DNA from: Flavobacterium sp.
GTDB taxonomy: Bacteria; Bacteroidota; Bacteroidia; Flavobacteriales; Flavobacteriaceae
Direction of reading: 5' to 3'
NCBI GenBank assembly: GCA_023259675.1
Contig: JALRGT010000018.1
Span: 1 to 50,754 of the forward strand
DNA length: 50,754 nucleotides
Shown here: positions 1 through 7,625 of the stretch, piece after piece
Layout: every line of letters begins with the position of its first letter
Position numbering within the stretch: the stretch's first letter is position 1
Notes under the pieces: generated by a model
What the model saw: only the letters and a program-made list of their open reading frames with translations
The model's database searches: none
Told to the model about the DNA's origin: nothing
Translations under genes and position numbers: made by a program

Positions 1-1
1 A

Positions 2-100
2 AAAGGTTTTAATGATATAGCGTTATTGGGAACGATTTGGAACAGTTCAAATCCAATTAAAAACTTCAAATTATGTCAGCAAATCGTCCTTTTGTTTTAA
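2..100 (+). CDS. C-terminal end of a first ThiE-like (TenI/thiamine-phosphate synthase family) protein, cut by window edge
   Basis: An open frame enters from the left edge and stops at 98-100, overlapping the start of thiD by 28 bases. The visible residues (KGFNDIALLGTIWNSS, then a short tail) look like the C-terminal strand and helix of the TIM-barrel ThiE/TenI family, in which a G-aliphatic-AVLGxIW segment is typical in Bacteroidota. Flavobacterial thiamine operons often carry two thiE-like genes on either side of a thiD gene, which fits this position. Only about 30 residues are visible, so the family call rests on that motif and on the operon context. Confidence 0.6.
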   Translation, partial: KGFNDIALLGTIWNSSNPIKNFKLCQQIVLLF

Positions 101-828
101 GTATTGCAGGTTTTGATCCATCGGGTGGTGCGGGAGTTCTCGCAGATGTAAAAACATTCGAACAACATCAGGTATATGGCTTTGCCGTTACTACCGGAAA
201 CACCATTCAAACTGAGAATGATTTCTATACCATGAAATGGACTGACATTGATTTTGTCTTGACTTCCTTGAAAAAGCTATTTGAAAACTATGACATAAAA
301 GCGGTAAAAATCGGAATCGTTCCTTCATTGGATTATTTGGAAAAAATTGTTTTTTCTATAAAAAGGCTTTCGCCCAAAACAAAAATAGTCTGGGATACGG
401 TTTTAAAATCGACTACTGAATTCGATTTTATGAACATCGAAAACCAAACTGTTTTAATCGAAATATTGAGAGAACTTGATCTGATAACGCCCAATTACAA
501 TGAAATTTTACAATTGGATTCCGTAGAAAAAAATGCGGTTCAAATTGCACAGAAACTGTCAAAATATTGTGCAGTTTATCTAAAAGGAGGCCACAATCCA
601 GAAGAAAAAGGGGTTGACTATTTACATACCGAAACAGCTATTTTCAAGCTTTTGCCAAACCAAAATAGGATTTACGAAAAACATGGCTCCGGTTGTGTGC
701 TGTCCTCGGCTCTAGCCGCAAATTTAGCCCTCGAAAAAGACTTAAAAACTGCTTGCGATGAGGCCAAAAAATATACCGAAAACCTCTTAACCTCTAACCC
801 TTCCAAACTAGGATATCATTATGTATAA
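73..828 (+). CDS. thiD: Hydroxymethylpyrimidine / phosphomethylpyrimidine kinase
   Basis: ThiD phosphorylates hydroxymethylpyrimidine and its monophosphate to make the pyrimidine diphosphate used by ThiE in thiamine biosynthesis. The 251-residue protein opens with the ribokinase-fold signature SIAGFDPSGGAGVLAD (residues 10-25). It carries the C-terminal anion-hole motif GSGC (205-208), with the cysteine in the place seen in pyrimidine kinases. Length is slightly under the usual 260-270. It overlaps the preceding thiE-like gene by 28 bases and the next thiE by 8, so translation is probably coupled. No TPP riboswitch is in the window; one would be expected upstream of the operon. Confidence 0.93.
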   Translation: MSANRPFVLSIAGFDPSGGAGVLADVKTFEQHQVYGFAVTTGNTIQTENDFYTMKWTDIDFVLTSLKKLFENYDIKAVKIGIVPSLDYLEKIVFSIKRLSPKTKIVWDTVLKSTTEFDFMNIENQTVLIEILRELDLITPNYNEILQLDSVEKNAVQIAQKLSKYCAVYLKGGHNPEEKGVDYLHTETAIFKLLPNQNRIYEKHGSGCVLSSALAANLALEKDLKTACDEAKKYTENLLTSNPSKLGYHYV

Positions 829-1453
829 TAAATTACAATACATTTCTCAGGGAAATACTGTCGATGAACAATTGAAAAACATCCAGAAAGCTTTGGACAA
901 TGGTTGTTCTTGGATTCAATTGCGATTCAAAACCAAAAACGAAATGAATCTGTTCAACTTGGCCGAATCGGTTAAAATAATGTGCGACGAATATATGGCA
1001 GATTACATTATAAACGACAATGTATATCTGAGCAAAAAAATGGATGCCGACGGGGTTCATTTGGGTTTAACCGACATGAACATCAGAGAAGCCAGAACCA
1101 TTTTAGGATCCACAAAAATTATTGGAGGTACAGCGAATACTTTTGAAGATGTACTTCAAAGATCTGTCGAAAATTGTGATTATATTGGTTTAGGTCCTTT
1201 TCAATTTACAACAACCAAGGAAAAATTAAGTCCGATTTTAGGGCTTGAGGGTTACTGTTCCATCATCGAACAAATGAAAAAACACGATATAACAACACCC
1301 ATTTATGCCATTGGAGGCATTACACTGGAAAATGTAGAAAACCTAATGGGAACAGGTATTTACGGCATTGCAGTATCAGGCTTAATTACACAAAGCGAAA
1401 ACCCATCAGAACTTATTACGCAACTTAACAACAACTTATATGTCAGCATTTAA
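821..1453 (+). CDS. thiE: Thiamine-phosphate synthase
   Basis: ThiE joins HMP-diphosphate and thiazole-phosphate carboxylate to give thiamine phosphate. The 210-residue TIM-barrel protein shows GVHLGLTD (pyrophosphate/Mg region), the IGGTANT segment, the [11 protein letters not shown] loop and the phosphate-binding YAIGGIT strand near the C-terminus. It starts inside the end of thiD (8-base overlap) and overlaps thiG by 14 bases, which indicates one transcript. A second family member ends at base 100, so this operon holds two ThiE-like proteins; one may act as a TenI-type isomerase or salvage enzyme rather than a synthase. Confidence 0.92.
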   Translation: MYNKLQYISQGNTVDEQLKNIQKALDNGCSWIQLRFKTKNEMNLFNLAESVKIMCDEYMADYIINDNVYLSKKMDADGVHLGLTDMNIREARTILGSTKIIGGTANTFEDVLQRSVENCDYIGLGPFQFTTTKEKLSPILGLEGYCSIIEQMKKHDITTPIYAIGGITLENVENLMGTGIYGIAVSGLITQSENPSELITQLNNNLYVSI

Positions 1454-2210
1454 CATAGGAGATAAAACCTTTGCATCCCGTTTATTTTTGGGAACAGGGA
1501 AATTTGGTTCCAACCAACAAATGGAAGACGCTATTTTGGCTTCTGCCAGCGAATTAGTAACCGTCGCACTTAAACGTATCGATTTAGAAACAGAAACGGA
1601 TGCTATTTTATCACATCTTAAACATACACATATCCATTTGTTACCAAACACTTCCGGAGCTCGAAATGCCAAAGAAGCTATTTTCGCAGCACAATTGGCA
1701 CGAGAAGCCTTAGAAACCAATTGGTTGAAACTGGAAATTCACCCCGACCCAAAATACCTAATGCCCGATGCTATTGAGACTTTAAAAGCCACCGAAGAAC
1801 TGGCCAAACTAGGATTTATTATTTTACCCTACATCCATGCCGATCCGGTTTTATGCAAACGTCTGGAAGATGTGGGGACTGCAGCGGTTATGCCTCTAGG
1901 CTCTCCAATTGGCACCAATAAAGGCTTAAAAACCATCGATTTTCTGGAAATCATTATCGAACAAAGCAAAGTTCCAGTAATTATTGATGCCGGAATTGGC
2001 GCTCCATCCGATGCTGCCAAAGCAATGGAAATGGGTGCCGATGCGGTTTTAGTAAACACAGCGATATCTGTGGCCGGAAATCCAAAACTAATGGCCGAAG
2101 CTTTTAAAGAAGCCGTCATTGCCGGTCGAAAAGCCTATGAAGCCAAACTGGGACAGCAATACAAAAATGCAGTTGCTTCCAGTCCGCTGACTGCTTTTTT
2201 ATATGAATAA
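1440..2210 (+). CDS. thiG: Thiazole synthase
   Basis: ThiG makes the thiazole phosphate moiety from deoxyxylulose-5-phosphate, dehydroglycine and sulfur on the ThiS carrier. The 256-residue length is standard. The Schiff-base lysine is visible as K97 in NWLKLEI, and the phosphate-binding regions [11 protein letters not shown] and [21 protein letters not shown] (in parts) are intact. The start overlaps thiE by 14 bases. ThiH, the dehydroglycine-forming partner, is encoded 142 bases downstream after a stretch of interspersed repeat. ThiS is not in the window. Confidence 0.95.
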   Translation: MSAFNIGDKTFASRLFLGTGKFGSNQQMEDAILASASELVTVALKRIDLETETDAILSHLKHTHIHLLPNTSGARNAKEAIFAAQLAREALETNWLKLEIHPDPKYLMPDAIETLKATEELAKLGFIILPYIHADPVLCKRLEDVGTAAVMPLGSPIGTNKGLKTIDFLEIIIEQSKVPVIIDAGIGAPSDAAKAMEMGADAVLVNTAISVAGNPKLMAEAFKEAVIAGRKAYEAKLGQQYKNAVASSPLTAFLYE

Positions 2211-2212
2211 TC

Positions 2213-2330
2213 CTCTCCCCAACCCTCTCCAAAGGAAAGGGAGACGGAATAGAAATACTTTGTGTTCCATAAAATAGCAAATACAGAACTTTGCGAACTT
2301 AGCGAAATCTTTGTGCCCTTTGCGGTTAAC
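2213..2330. repeat. Two interspersed intergenic repeats inserted between thiG and thiH
   Basis: The thiG-thiH gap holds two sequence types that recur across Bacteroidota intergenic DNA. At 2213-2243 is a CTCTCCCCAACCCTCTCC element with a matching purine-rich partner arm. At 2288-2330 is a TTTGCGAAC/TTAGCGAAA/TTTGTGCCC/TTTGCGGTTAA element. Translated on the minus strand they give the familiar spurious peptides NRKGHKDFAKFAKF and [12 protein letters not shown]. They break what is otherwise a tightly overlapping operon. Recognition is from memory of such repeats, not a search. Confidence 0.6.
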
Positions 2331-2352
2331 TTTTCGTTCTAAAAATAAAACA

Positions 2353-3468
2353 ATGACAACATTTAAATCGGTTTTTGAACAATACGACTGGGAAACCATT
2401 AAAACTAAAATTTACGGCACCACTGCCCTAGATGTACAGCGTTCTTTGGCCCAAACCAAACGGAATCTCGATGATTTTTTGGTATTAATTTCTCCTGCTG
2501 CCCAACCTTATTTGGAACAAATGGCGCAGTTGAGTCATGAATTGACCAAGAAAAGATTTGGTAAAACAATCCAGATGTATGCACCGTTGTATTTGAGTAA
2601 TGAATGCCAAAACATCTGCACCTATTGTGGATTTAGTCTGGACAACAAAATCAAACGCAAAACATTGACTGATTCCGAAATAAAACTGGAAGCCGAGGCG
2701 CTCAAAAAAGCAGGATTCGATCATGTTTTATTGGTGACCGGTGAAGCCAATCATACCGTAAATATCAATTATTTCCTGAATGCCATTGATCAAATAAAAG
2801 AACAATTCTCTATTATTTCAGTGGAAGTACAACCGCTTTCGACTGAAGAATACAAACAATTGCATCAAGCTGGAGTCTATTCAGTTTTGGTTTATCAGGA
2901 AACTTACCATAAAGAAGTCTATAAACAATACCATACGAAGGGCAAGAAGTCCAATTTTGATTTCCGTTTGGAAACACCGGATAGAGTTGGCTCAGCCGGA
3001 ATCCATAAAATTGGGTTAGGGGTTTTACTGGGATTGGAAGATTGGCGTACCGACAGTTTCTTCAATGCCTTGCATTTGGATTACCTGCAAAAAACCTATT
3101 GGCAAACCAAATACACGGTTTCTTTCCCACGATTACGCCCTGCAGAAGGAGTCATAAAACCCAACTTTATCATGGATGACAAAGATTTAACCCAACTCAT
3201 TTGTGCGTATCGTTTGTGGAATGAAGATGTGGAGATTTCGCTTTCCACTCGTGAGAATGAAAAATTTCGGGACAACATTATTCCATTAGGCATCACCAGT
3301 ATGAGTGCCGGTTCTAAAACGAATCCGGGCGGTTATGTGGTAGACCCGCAATCTTTGGAACAATTTGAAATCAGTGACGAGCGCTCTTCATTTGAAATTG
3401 CCTCCATCATTGCTAAAAGTGGCTACGAACCCGTTTGGAAAGATTGGGATAAGAGTTACACAATATAG
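2353..3468 (+). CDS. thiH: 2-iminoacetate (dehydroglycine) synthase, radical SAM
   Basis: ThiH cleaves tyrosine by radical SAM chemistry to give dehydroglycine for ThiG. The radical SAM cluster motif CX3CX2C is at C85, C89 and C92 (ECQNICTYCGF). The C-terminal part has the SMSAGSKTNPGGY segment typical of ThiH. The start is placed at 2353 (MTTFKSVFEQYDWE), giving 371 residues, the usual length. An upstream in-frame ATG at 2311 would add 14 residues encoded by the interspersed repeat and is unlikely. The thiF-like gene follows after 22 bases. Confidence 0.94.
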   Translation: MTTFKSVFEQYDWETIKTKIYGTTALDVQRSLAQTKRNLDDFLVLISPAAQPYLEQMAQLSHELTKKRFGKTIQMYAPLYLSNECQNICTYCGFSLDNKIKRKTLTDSEIKLEAEALKKAGFDHVLLVTGEANHTVNINYFLNAIDQIKEQFSIISVEVQPLSTEEYKQLHQAGVYSVLVYQETYHKEVYKQYHTKGKKSNFDFRLETPDRVGSAGIHKIGLGVLLGLEDWRTDSFFNALHLDYLQKTYWQTKYTVSFPRLRPAEGVIKPNFIMDDKDLTQLICAYRLWNEDVEISLSTRENEKFRDNIIPLGITSMSAGSKTNPGGYVVDPQSLEQFEISDERSSFEIASIIAKSGYEPVWKDWDKSYTI

Positions 3469-3490
3469 ATTAACTTTTTAGGATAGAAAA

Positions 3491-4201
3491 ATGAGTGTCA
3501 TACAAGAATTTTTACGTTACAATCGCCAAACCATGCTTCCCGAAATTGGAGATTCCGGACAGGAAAAACTGAAAAAAGCCAAGGTTTTAGTGATTGGCGC
3601 GGGCGGTTTGGGCTGTCCCATTTTACAATACATCGCTACGGCAGGAGTTGGAACCATTGGCATCGTTGATTTTGACAAAGTAGAAATACACAATTTGCAT
3701 CGCCAAATATTATATACAGAAAAAGACCTTAAACAATCCAAAGCGATTAGGGCCAAATCGGTTTTAGAAACGTTAAACCCGTTAATCAAGATTGAGGCTT
3801 TTGAAGAAAAATTAACGGCTGAAAACGCTACGCAAATTATCTCCGATTTTGACATCATCGTAGACGGTTGTGACAATTTTGCTACCCGATATTTAGTCAA
3901 CGATATTTGTGTTGCTTTAGGGAAATCATTGGTTTACGGAAGCATTTTGGGTTTTGAAGGACAAATTGCCGTTTTTAATCATCAAGGCAGTAAAAATTTA
4001 CGCGATTTATTTCCGGAACCACCAAATCCCAAAGACGTGCCCAACTGTAACTTGAATGGTGTTCTGGGAACATTACCCGGAATGATAGGCACTATGATGG
4101 CACATGAAACCTTGAAATTAATACTGGAATTACCAACTCTTGAGAACGAATTGGTTTTATTTAACACCACCGATTGGCGCTTTACCAAATTGAAGTTTTA
4201 A
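3491..4201 (+). CDS. thiF: ThiF/MoeB/HesA family adenylyltransferase
   Basis: This E1-like enzyme adenylates the C-terminal glycine of a ThiS (or MoaD) sulfur carrier. The 236-residue protein has the nucleotide-binding GAGGLG (36-41), the acidic D60/D62 region, RQ after LH (70-72) and D127 of VDGCDN. The conserved cysteine of the crossover loop is C186 (VPNCNLNGVLG). The zinc-binding CXXC pairs of E. coli ThiF and MoeB are not visible: the first site reads RDLFPEPP instead of RCLFP, and the C-terminal tail has no cysteine. Its place at the end of a thi operon favours the ThiF role. Its stop overlaps the convergent aat gene by 4 bases. Confidence 0.85.
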   Translation: MSVIQEFLRYNRQTMLPEIGDSGQEKLKKAKVLVIGAGGLGCPILQYIATAGVGTIGIVDFDKVEIHNLHRQILYTEKDLKQSKAIRAKSVLETLNPLIKIEAFEEKLTAENATQIISDFDIIVDGCDNFATRYLVNDICVALGKSLVYGSILGFEGQIAVFNHQGSKNLRDLFPEPPNPKDVPNCNLNGVLGTLPGMIGTMMAHETLKLILELPTLENELVLFNTTDWRFTKLKF

Positions 4202-4842
4202 GAATTATTGCCTTTTAAGATTTCCATAAATTCATCCCGATCAATTTCCCTACAACCTAAACTTTCCAAATGGGGATTATAAACTTGGCAATCCAGTAAT
4301 TTATAATTCTCATTTTTCAATCGGTTTACCAAAGCGATAAAAGCCACTTTGGAAGCATTGGACACTTTAGAAAACATGCTTTCCCCACAGAAAACATGTC
4401 CTAAATCTACGCCGTAAAGTCCGCCAACCAATTCCTCGTCCTGCCAAACCTCAACTGATTTAGCTATTCCTAATTCATGTAATTTAAAATAAGCCTCAAT
4501 CATATCGTTTGTAATCCAAGTTCCGTTTTGACCGTCCCGCTTTATCTTTTGACAATGGGAGATGACTTCCCTAAAATTTTGATTGAAAGTAACTTTAAAA
4601 ATATTCCTATTGAGAATATTGCGCATGCTTTTGGAAACAACCAATTCGTCTAAAAACAAAACCATTCTGGGATCAGGTGACCACCAAGTAATTGGTTCTC
4701 CGTCTTCAAACCAAGGAAAAATGCCGCTTTTGTAAGCCAATTGCAAACGTTCCGGAGACAAATCGCCCCCCAAAGCAATAATTCCAGAGGAATGCGTTTG
4801 AGAAATCGGCGGAAAAAATAAAGCCTCAGTTAGATAATACAT
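4198..4842 (-). CDS. aat: Leucyl/phenylalanyl-tRNA-protein transferase
   Basis: Aat transfers Leu or Phe from aminoacyl-tRNA to proteins with N-terminal Arg or Lys, marking them for ClpAP through the bacterial N-end rule. The 214-residue protein shows the family blocks GDLSPERLQLAYKSGIFPW (in parts), the WWSPDPRMVL signature, NGTWIT and GGLYGVDLG followed by CGESMFSKVSNASKVAF. The gene converges on thiF with a 4-base overlap, and no terminator hairpin separates them. It is divergent from the PAP2 gene with 92 bases between. Confidence 0.95.
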   Translation of the reverse strand: MYYLTEALFFPPISQTHSSGIIALGGDLSPERLQLAYKSGIFPWFEDGEPITWWSPDPRMVLFLDELVVSKSMRNILNRNIFKVTFNQNFREVISHCQKIKRDGQNGTWITNDMIEAYFKLHELGIAKSVEVWQDEELVGGLYGVDLGHVFCGESMFSKVSNASKVAFIALVNRLKNENYKLLDCQVYNPHLESLGCREIDRDEFMEILKGNNS

Positions 4843-4934
4843 CCCTTTTTAAACTAAAATATAAAACAAACGGTTAATTTTGGTAATCTAATTGCTTTTA
4901 AAACCAATTAGCGTTTTTAAATAAAATCATCAGA

Positions 4935-5660
4935 ATGAAAAACAGCGTAATTGCATTCCTTTTTACACTAATAATGCTACAAATGTATGGACAAAAAATG
5001 GATACCCTAACCCCATCCAAAAAAGTGTCCTACAAAGCTTTCCTCCTTCCAACAGTTCTAATTTCAGGTGGAACCCTATTATTAAATTCAAGACTAAACA
5101 CGGATTTACAAGAAAACTTCAACACTTTTTTTGGTGAAAATTTCCACACTTATGCCGACAATATTTTACTTTTTGCACCAATAGCACAAATATACGCTGG
5201 AAAATACTTTGGATTTAAATCTAAAAATGATTTTTCACAACAGACTAAAAACATCGCTATTGCAAACACGGCTACCCTAATCATTGTAGACATTCTAAAA
5301 CATAGCATTAAAGAAAAAAGACCTGATTTATCGGATAATTTAAGCTTTCCTTCAGGCCACACGGCTATTGTATTTACTAACGCAGCCCTTTTGTACCAGG
5401 AATACAAAGATTCTAATAGTTGGTACGCAAGCAGTGGTTTTGTATTTGCGACTGCTACAGGAATTCTTCGTATTGCCAATAACAAACATTATACCTCTGA
5501 TGTACTGACGGGCGCCGGAATTGGACTGGCTTCCGGTATTTTAGTTTCGCACTGGAATCCTTTTCAATCTTTGAAATTGGGTAAAAACAAAAAAACATCG
5601 GCAATCCTTTATCCACAATTGGGCAACCAAACAGGACTTGGATTATTAGCCACATTTTAA
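4935..5660 (+). CDS. PAP2-family (type 2 phosphatidic acid phosphatase-like) membrane phosphatase
   Basis: The three PAP2 motifs are complete: K122-X6-R129P130, P139-S-G-H142, and R179-X5-H185-X3-D189. The two histidines and the aspartate are the catalytic set. The 241-residue protein has an N-terminal signal peptide or anchor (MKNSVIAFLFTLIMLQMYG) and several hydrophobic stretches, so it acts at or outside the inner membrane. Substrates of such enzymes include undecaprenyl diphosphate, phosphatidylglycerol phosphate and lipid A phosphates; the sequence does not decide between them. A TAATTTTG -7-like element lies at 4875-4882. A bidirectional terminator follows. Confidence 0.85.
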   Translation: MKNSVIAFLFTLIMLQMYGQKMDTLTPSKKVSYKAFLLPTVLISGGTLLLNSRLNTDLQENFNTFFGENFHTYADNILLFAPIAQIYAGKYFGFKSKNDFSQQTKNIAIANTATLIIVDILKHSIKEKRPDLSDNLSFPSGHTAIVFTNAALLYQEYKDSNSWYASSGFVFATATGILRIANNKHYTSDVLTGAGIGLASGILVSHWNPFQSLKLGKNKKTSAILYPQLGNQTGLGLLATF

Positions 5661-5674
5661 ATGAGTTCCAAAAA

Positions 5675-5699
5675 AAAGCCTTGAGTTCATCAAGGCTTT
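5675..5699. terminator. Bidirectional terminator between PAP2 and DUF3127 genes
   Basis: A perfect 10-bp stem (AAAGCCTTGA at 5675-5684 with TCAAGGCTTT at 5690-5699) closes a 5-base loop. An A-run lies on its left and T residues on its right, between two convergent genes. Confidence 0.8.
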
Positions 5700-5716
5700 C
5701 AGTAATTTATATTTTA

Positions 5717-6088
5717 TTAAAACGGTAAATCATCCGGTTCATCTTCGTTAAGATTGGTTGCTGGAGCAAAAGCCTGAGCAGCTGGCATAGGTGCAGGAGC
5801 AGCAGGAGCTTCGGCAGCTACTTTCTCAATTCTCCATCCTTGAATACTGTTAAAAAAACGTGTTTCGCCTTGTGGATTAACCCACTCTCTACCTCTTAAA
5901 TTAATAGAAACTTTTACTGGCTCTCCTACAGCATAGTTGTTTAACAAATCACATTTATCTTGAGTAAACTCAATCATAATGTGTTGAGGATATTGTTCAT
6001 CAGTCGTAACAACTAATTCTCTCTTTTTAAATGAGGCACTCACTTGTTGTTCTGGATTAACAACTCTAATTTTTCCTGTAACTTCCAT
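5717..6088 (-). CDS. DUF3127 protein, OB-fold/SSB-like, with SSB-type acidic C-terminus
   Basis: This 123-residue protein matches the DUF3127 family common in Bacteroidota: MEVTGKIRVV at the start, then TDEQYPQHIMIEF, GEPVKVSINLRGREW and FFNSIQGWRIEK. The layout is an OB-fold resembling phage and plasmid ssDNA-binding proteins. A disordered Ala/Pro linker (residues 93-113) leads to the tail NEDEPDDLPF. That tail is strikingly like the DDIPF tip by which SSB recruits RecQ, RecO, PriA and exonucleases. Function is not established; a role in ssDNA handling is inferred. The gene has its own good promoter at 6246-6274 and a 5' UTR of about 150 bases. Confidence 0.75.
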   Translation of the reverse strand: MEVTGKIRVVNPEQQVSASFKKRELVVTTDEQYPQHIMIEFTQDKCDLLNNYAVGEPVKVSINLRGREWVNPQGETRFFNSIQGWRIEKVAAEAPAAPAPMPAAQAFAPATNLNEDEPDDLPF

Positions 6089-6245
6089 CTTCGCTATTTT
6101 AATTGTTATTTAGTTTTTTTACTCGCAAGTTGTACTTCCCGTAAAGAATGAACATCAATAGTATTCAAGATTTTTTTAGTTTCTTAATCGACTTTATTTT
6201 AAACGTTTAAGTTTAAAACTATTCATACCCAAAAACACCTTTTTA

Positions 6246-6274
6246 CAAATATACTAACTTCTTCTTTTTGACAA
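6246..6274 (-). promoter_or_regulatory. Flavobacterial sigma-A promoter for the DUF3127 gene
   Basis: Reading the minus strand, TTG (6274-6272), an 18-base spacer and TATATTTG (6253-6246) match the flavobacterial consensus TTG-N17-23-TAnnTTTG. Transcription would begin near 6240, leaving a long leader. Confidence 0.65.
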
Positions 6275-6381
6275 GGGGTCAAAGATACCTAATTTTCAAA
6301 AAAGTATTAACGCTAAAAAAGAATAAATTCTAAAATATTCCTTTATATATTTCGTTATATTTATACCTCAAACATTCATAT

Positions 6382-7530
6382 ATGCAGTTTTCCGAAAGAA
6401 GAAATACCGGTCGTTGGATTATCATCTTTGCCTCCTTTTTAATCATCTCTTTAATTCTCTGGAACACCTACACTTTTTTTCAAATCTTTAAAAACGAAGA
6501 AAGGCTCAAAATGAATTTATGGGCAAATGCCCAAAAAACGCTCATCAATGCCGGAGAGAATACCGATGTTGAACTTCCATTGCAAATCTTTAGCAACAAT
6601 ACGTCCATTCCCATTATTTTAACCGAGAATGACAGTATCATCAATGCCGTGAACATCGATGAGGAAATCATAAAAGACAGCCATAAAGCCGTTGATTTTT
6701 TAAATAAATTAAAAAATGAAAACGACCCCATTGTCATTGAATATGCGCCGAATAAATTCCAAAAATTATACTATGGAAATTCGGCTTTACTCAACAAACT
6801 CAAATATTATCCCATTGCATTATTGCTTATTATAGTGCTTTTTAGTGCCTTGGTCTACAACTTTTACAGAAGTACCAAAATGGCAACCCAAAATAAACTT
6901 TGGGCTGGAATGGCCAAAGAAACCGCACACCAAATCGGCACTCCCCTTTCTTCTTTGATAGGTTGGGTCGAAATTCTGAAAGCAGATAACGTAGATGAAT
7001 CAATCACCAAAGAAATTGAAAATGACATCCAACGATTGCAAACCATCACGGATCGTTTTTCTAAAATTGGTTCGATACCGATACTGGAAAACAAAGATAT
7101 CGTTTCCGAAACCAAACAAGCTTTCGACTATCTTCAATCCCGATTTTCTAAACAAGTGGAGTTTACGTTTGCAAGTACCGACTCTCCCGTTTATGTTCCA
7201 TTAAACCCAACCTTACACAGTTGGACCATTGAAAATTTAGTCAAAAATGCCATTGATGCCATGAAGGGCAAAGGCAAGCTCCTTTTACAAATAGAAGAAG
7301 ATCCTGAATTTGTAAAAATAAATGTTTCCGATACCGGTGGAGGAATTCAAAAAAATGATTTCAAAAATGTGTTTGAACCTGGTTTTACAACCAAAAAAAG
7401 AGGTTGGGGACTGGGTCTTTCGCTAACCAAAAGAATTGTGGAGGAATACCACAAAGGAAAAATTAAAGTTTTGCAATCGGAAATTGGCAAAGGAACGACG
7501 ATGCAGTTGGTTTTTAAAAAGGCACTTTAA
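6382..7530 (+). CDS. Membrane sensor histidine kinase (orphan)
   Basis: The 382-residue protein has a transmembrane segment at about 13-34, an extracytoplasmic region of about 100 residues, a second transmembrane segment at about 141-161, then HisKA and HATPase_c domains. The phospho-accepting H183 lies in ETAHQIGTPLSSL. The N box (ENLVKNAIDAM), G1 box (DTGGGI) and G2 box (GLGLSLTKRI) are intact, so it should be an active kinase. The HQIGTPLS form of the H box recalls NtrY/phage-shock-like kinases common in Bacteroidota. No response regulator gene is adjacent, so its partner lies elsewhere. It is divergent from the DUF3127 gene. Confidence 0.88.
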   Translation: MQFSERRNTGRWIIIFASFLIISLILWNTYTFFQIFKNEERLKMNLWANAQKTLINAGENTDVELPLQIFSNNTSIPIILTENDSIINAVNIDEEIIKDSHKAVDFLNKLKNENDPIVIEYAPNKFQKLYYGNSALLNKLKYYPIALLLIIVLFSALVYNFYRSTKMATQNKLWAGMAKETAHQIGTPLSSLIGWVEILKADNVDESITKEIENDIQRLQTITDRFSKIGSIPILENKDIVSETKQAFDYLQSRFSKQVEFTFASTDSPVYVPLNPTLHSWTIENLVKNAIDAMKGKGKLLLQIEEDPEFVKINVSDTGGGIQKNDFKNVFEPGFTTKKRGWGLGLSLTKRIVEEYHKGKIKVLQSEIGKGTTMQLVFKKAL

Positions 7531-7554
7531 CTCGTCGGTGATAATTTTTCGTCA

Positions 7555-7591
7555 GTTCGAGTAATTCGCCGCGGCGAATTGTATCGAGAAC
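7555..7591. repeat. GC-rich palindromic interspersed element (GTTCGAG ... TCGAGAAC type)
   Basis: A perfect 18-bp palindrome, AATTCGCCGCGGCGAATT (7563-7580), sits inside an outer imperfect pair, GTTCGAG and TATCGAGAAC. It lies between the convergent kinase and transglutaminase-like genes. Elements with these outer arms and a variable palindromic core are a familiar intergenic repeat in flavobacteria. It may also end transcription, since short A/T runs follow. Confidence 0.6.
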
Positions 7592-7625
7592 AAGAAAAAT
7601 TTTACTTATGATAGAAAAAAGTGTT

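Noticed and set aside
1..72. TPP riboswitch for the thi operon
   Set aside because: The visible bases encode the end of the upstream gene; any riboswitch lies outside the window.
2199..2399. 66-residue minus-strand open frame between thiG and thiH
   Set aside because: The peptide is the usual spurious translation of interspersed repeats.
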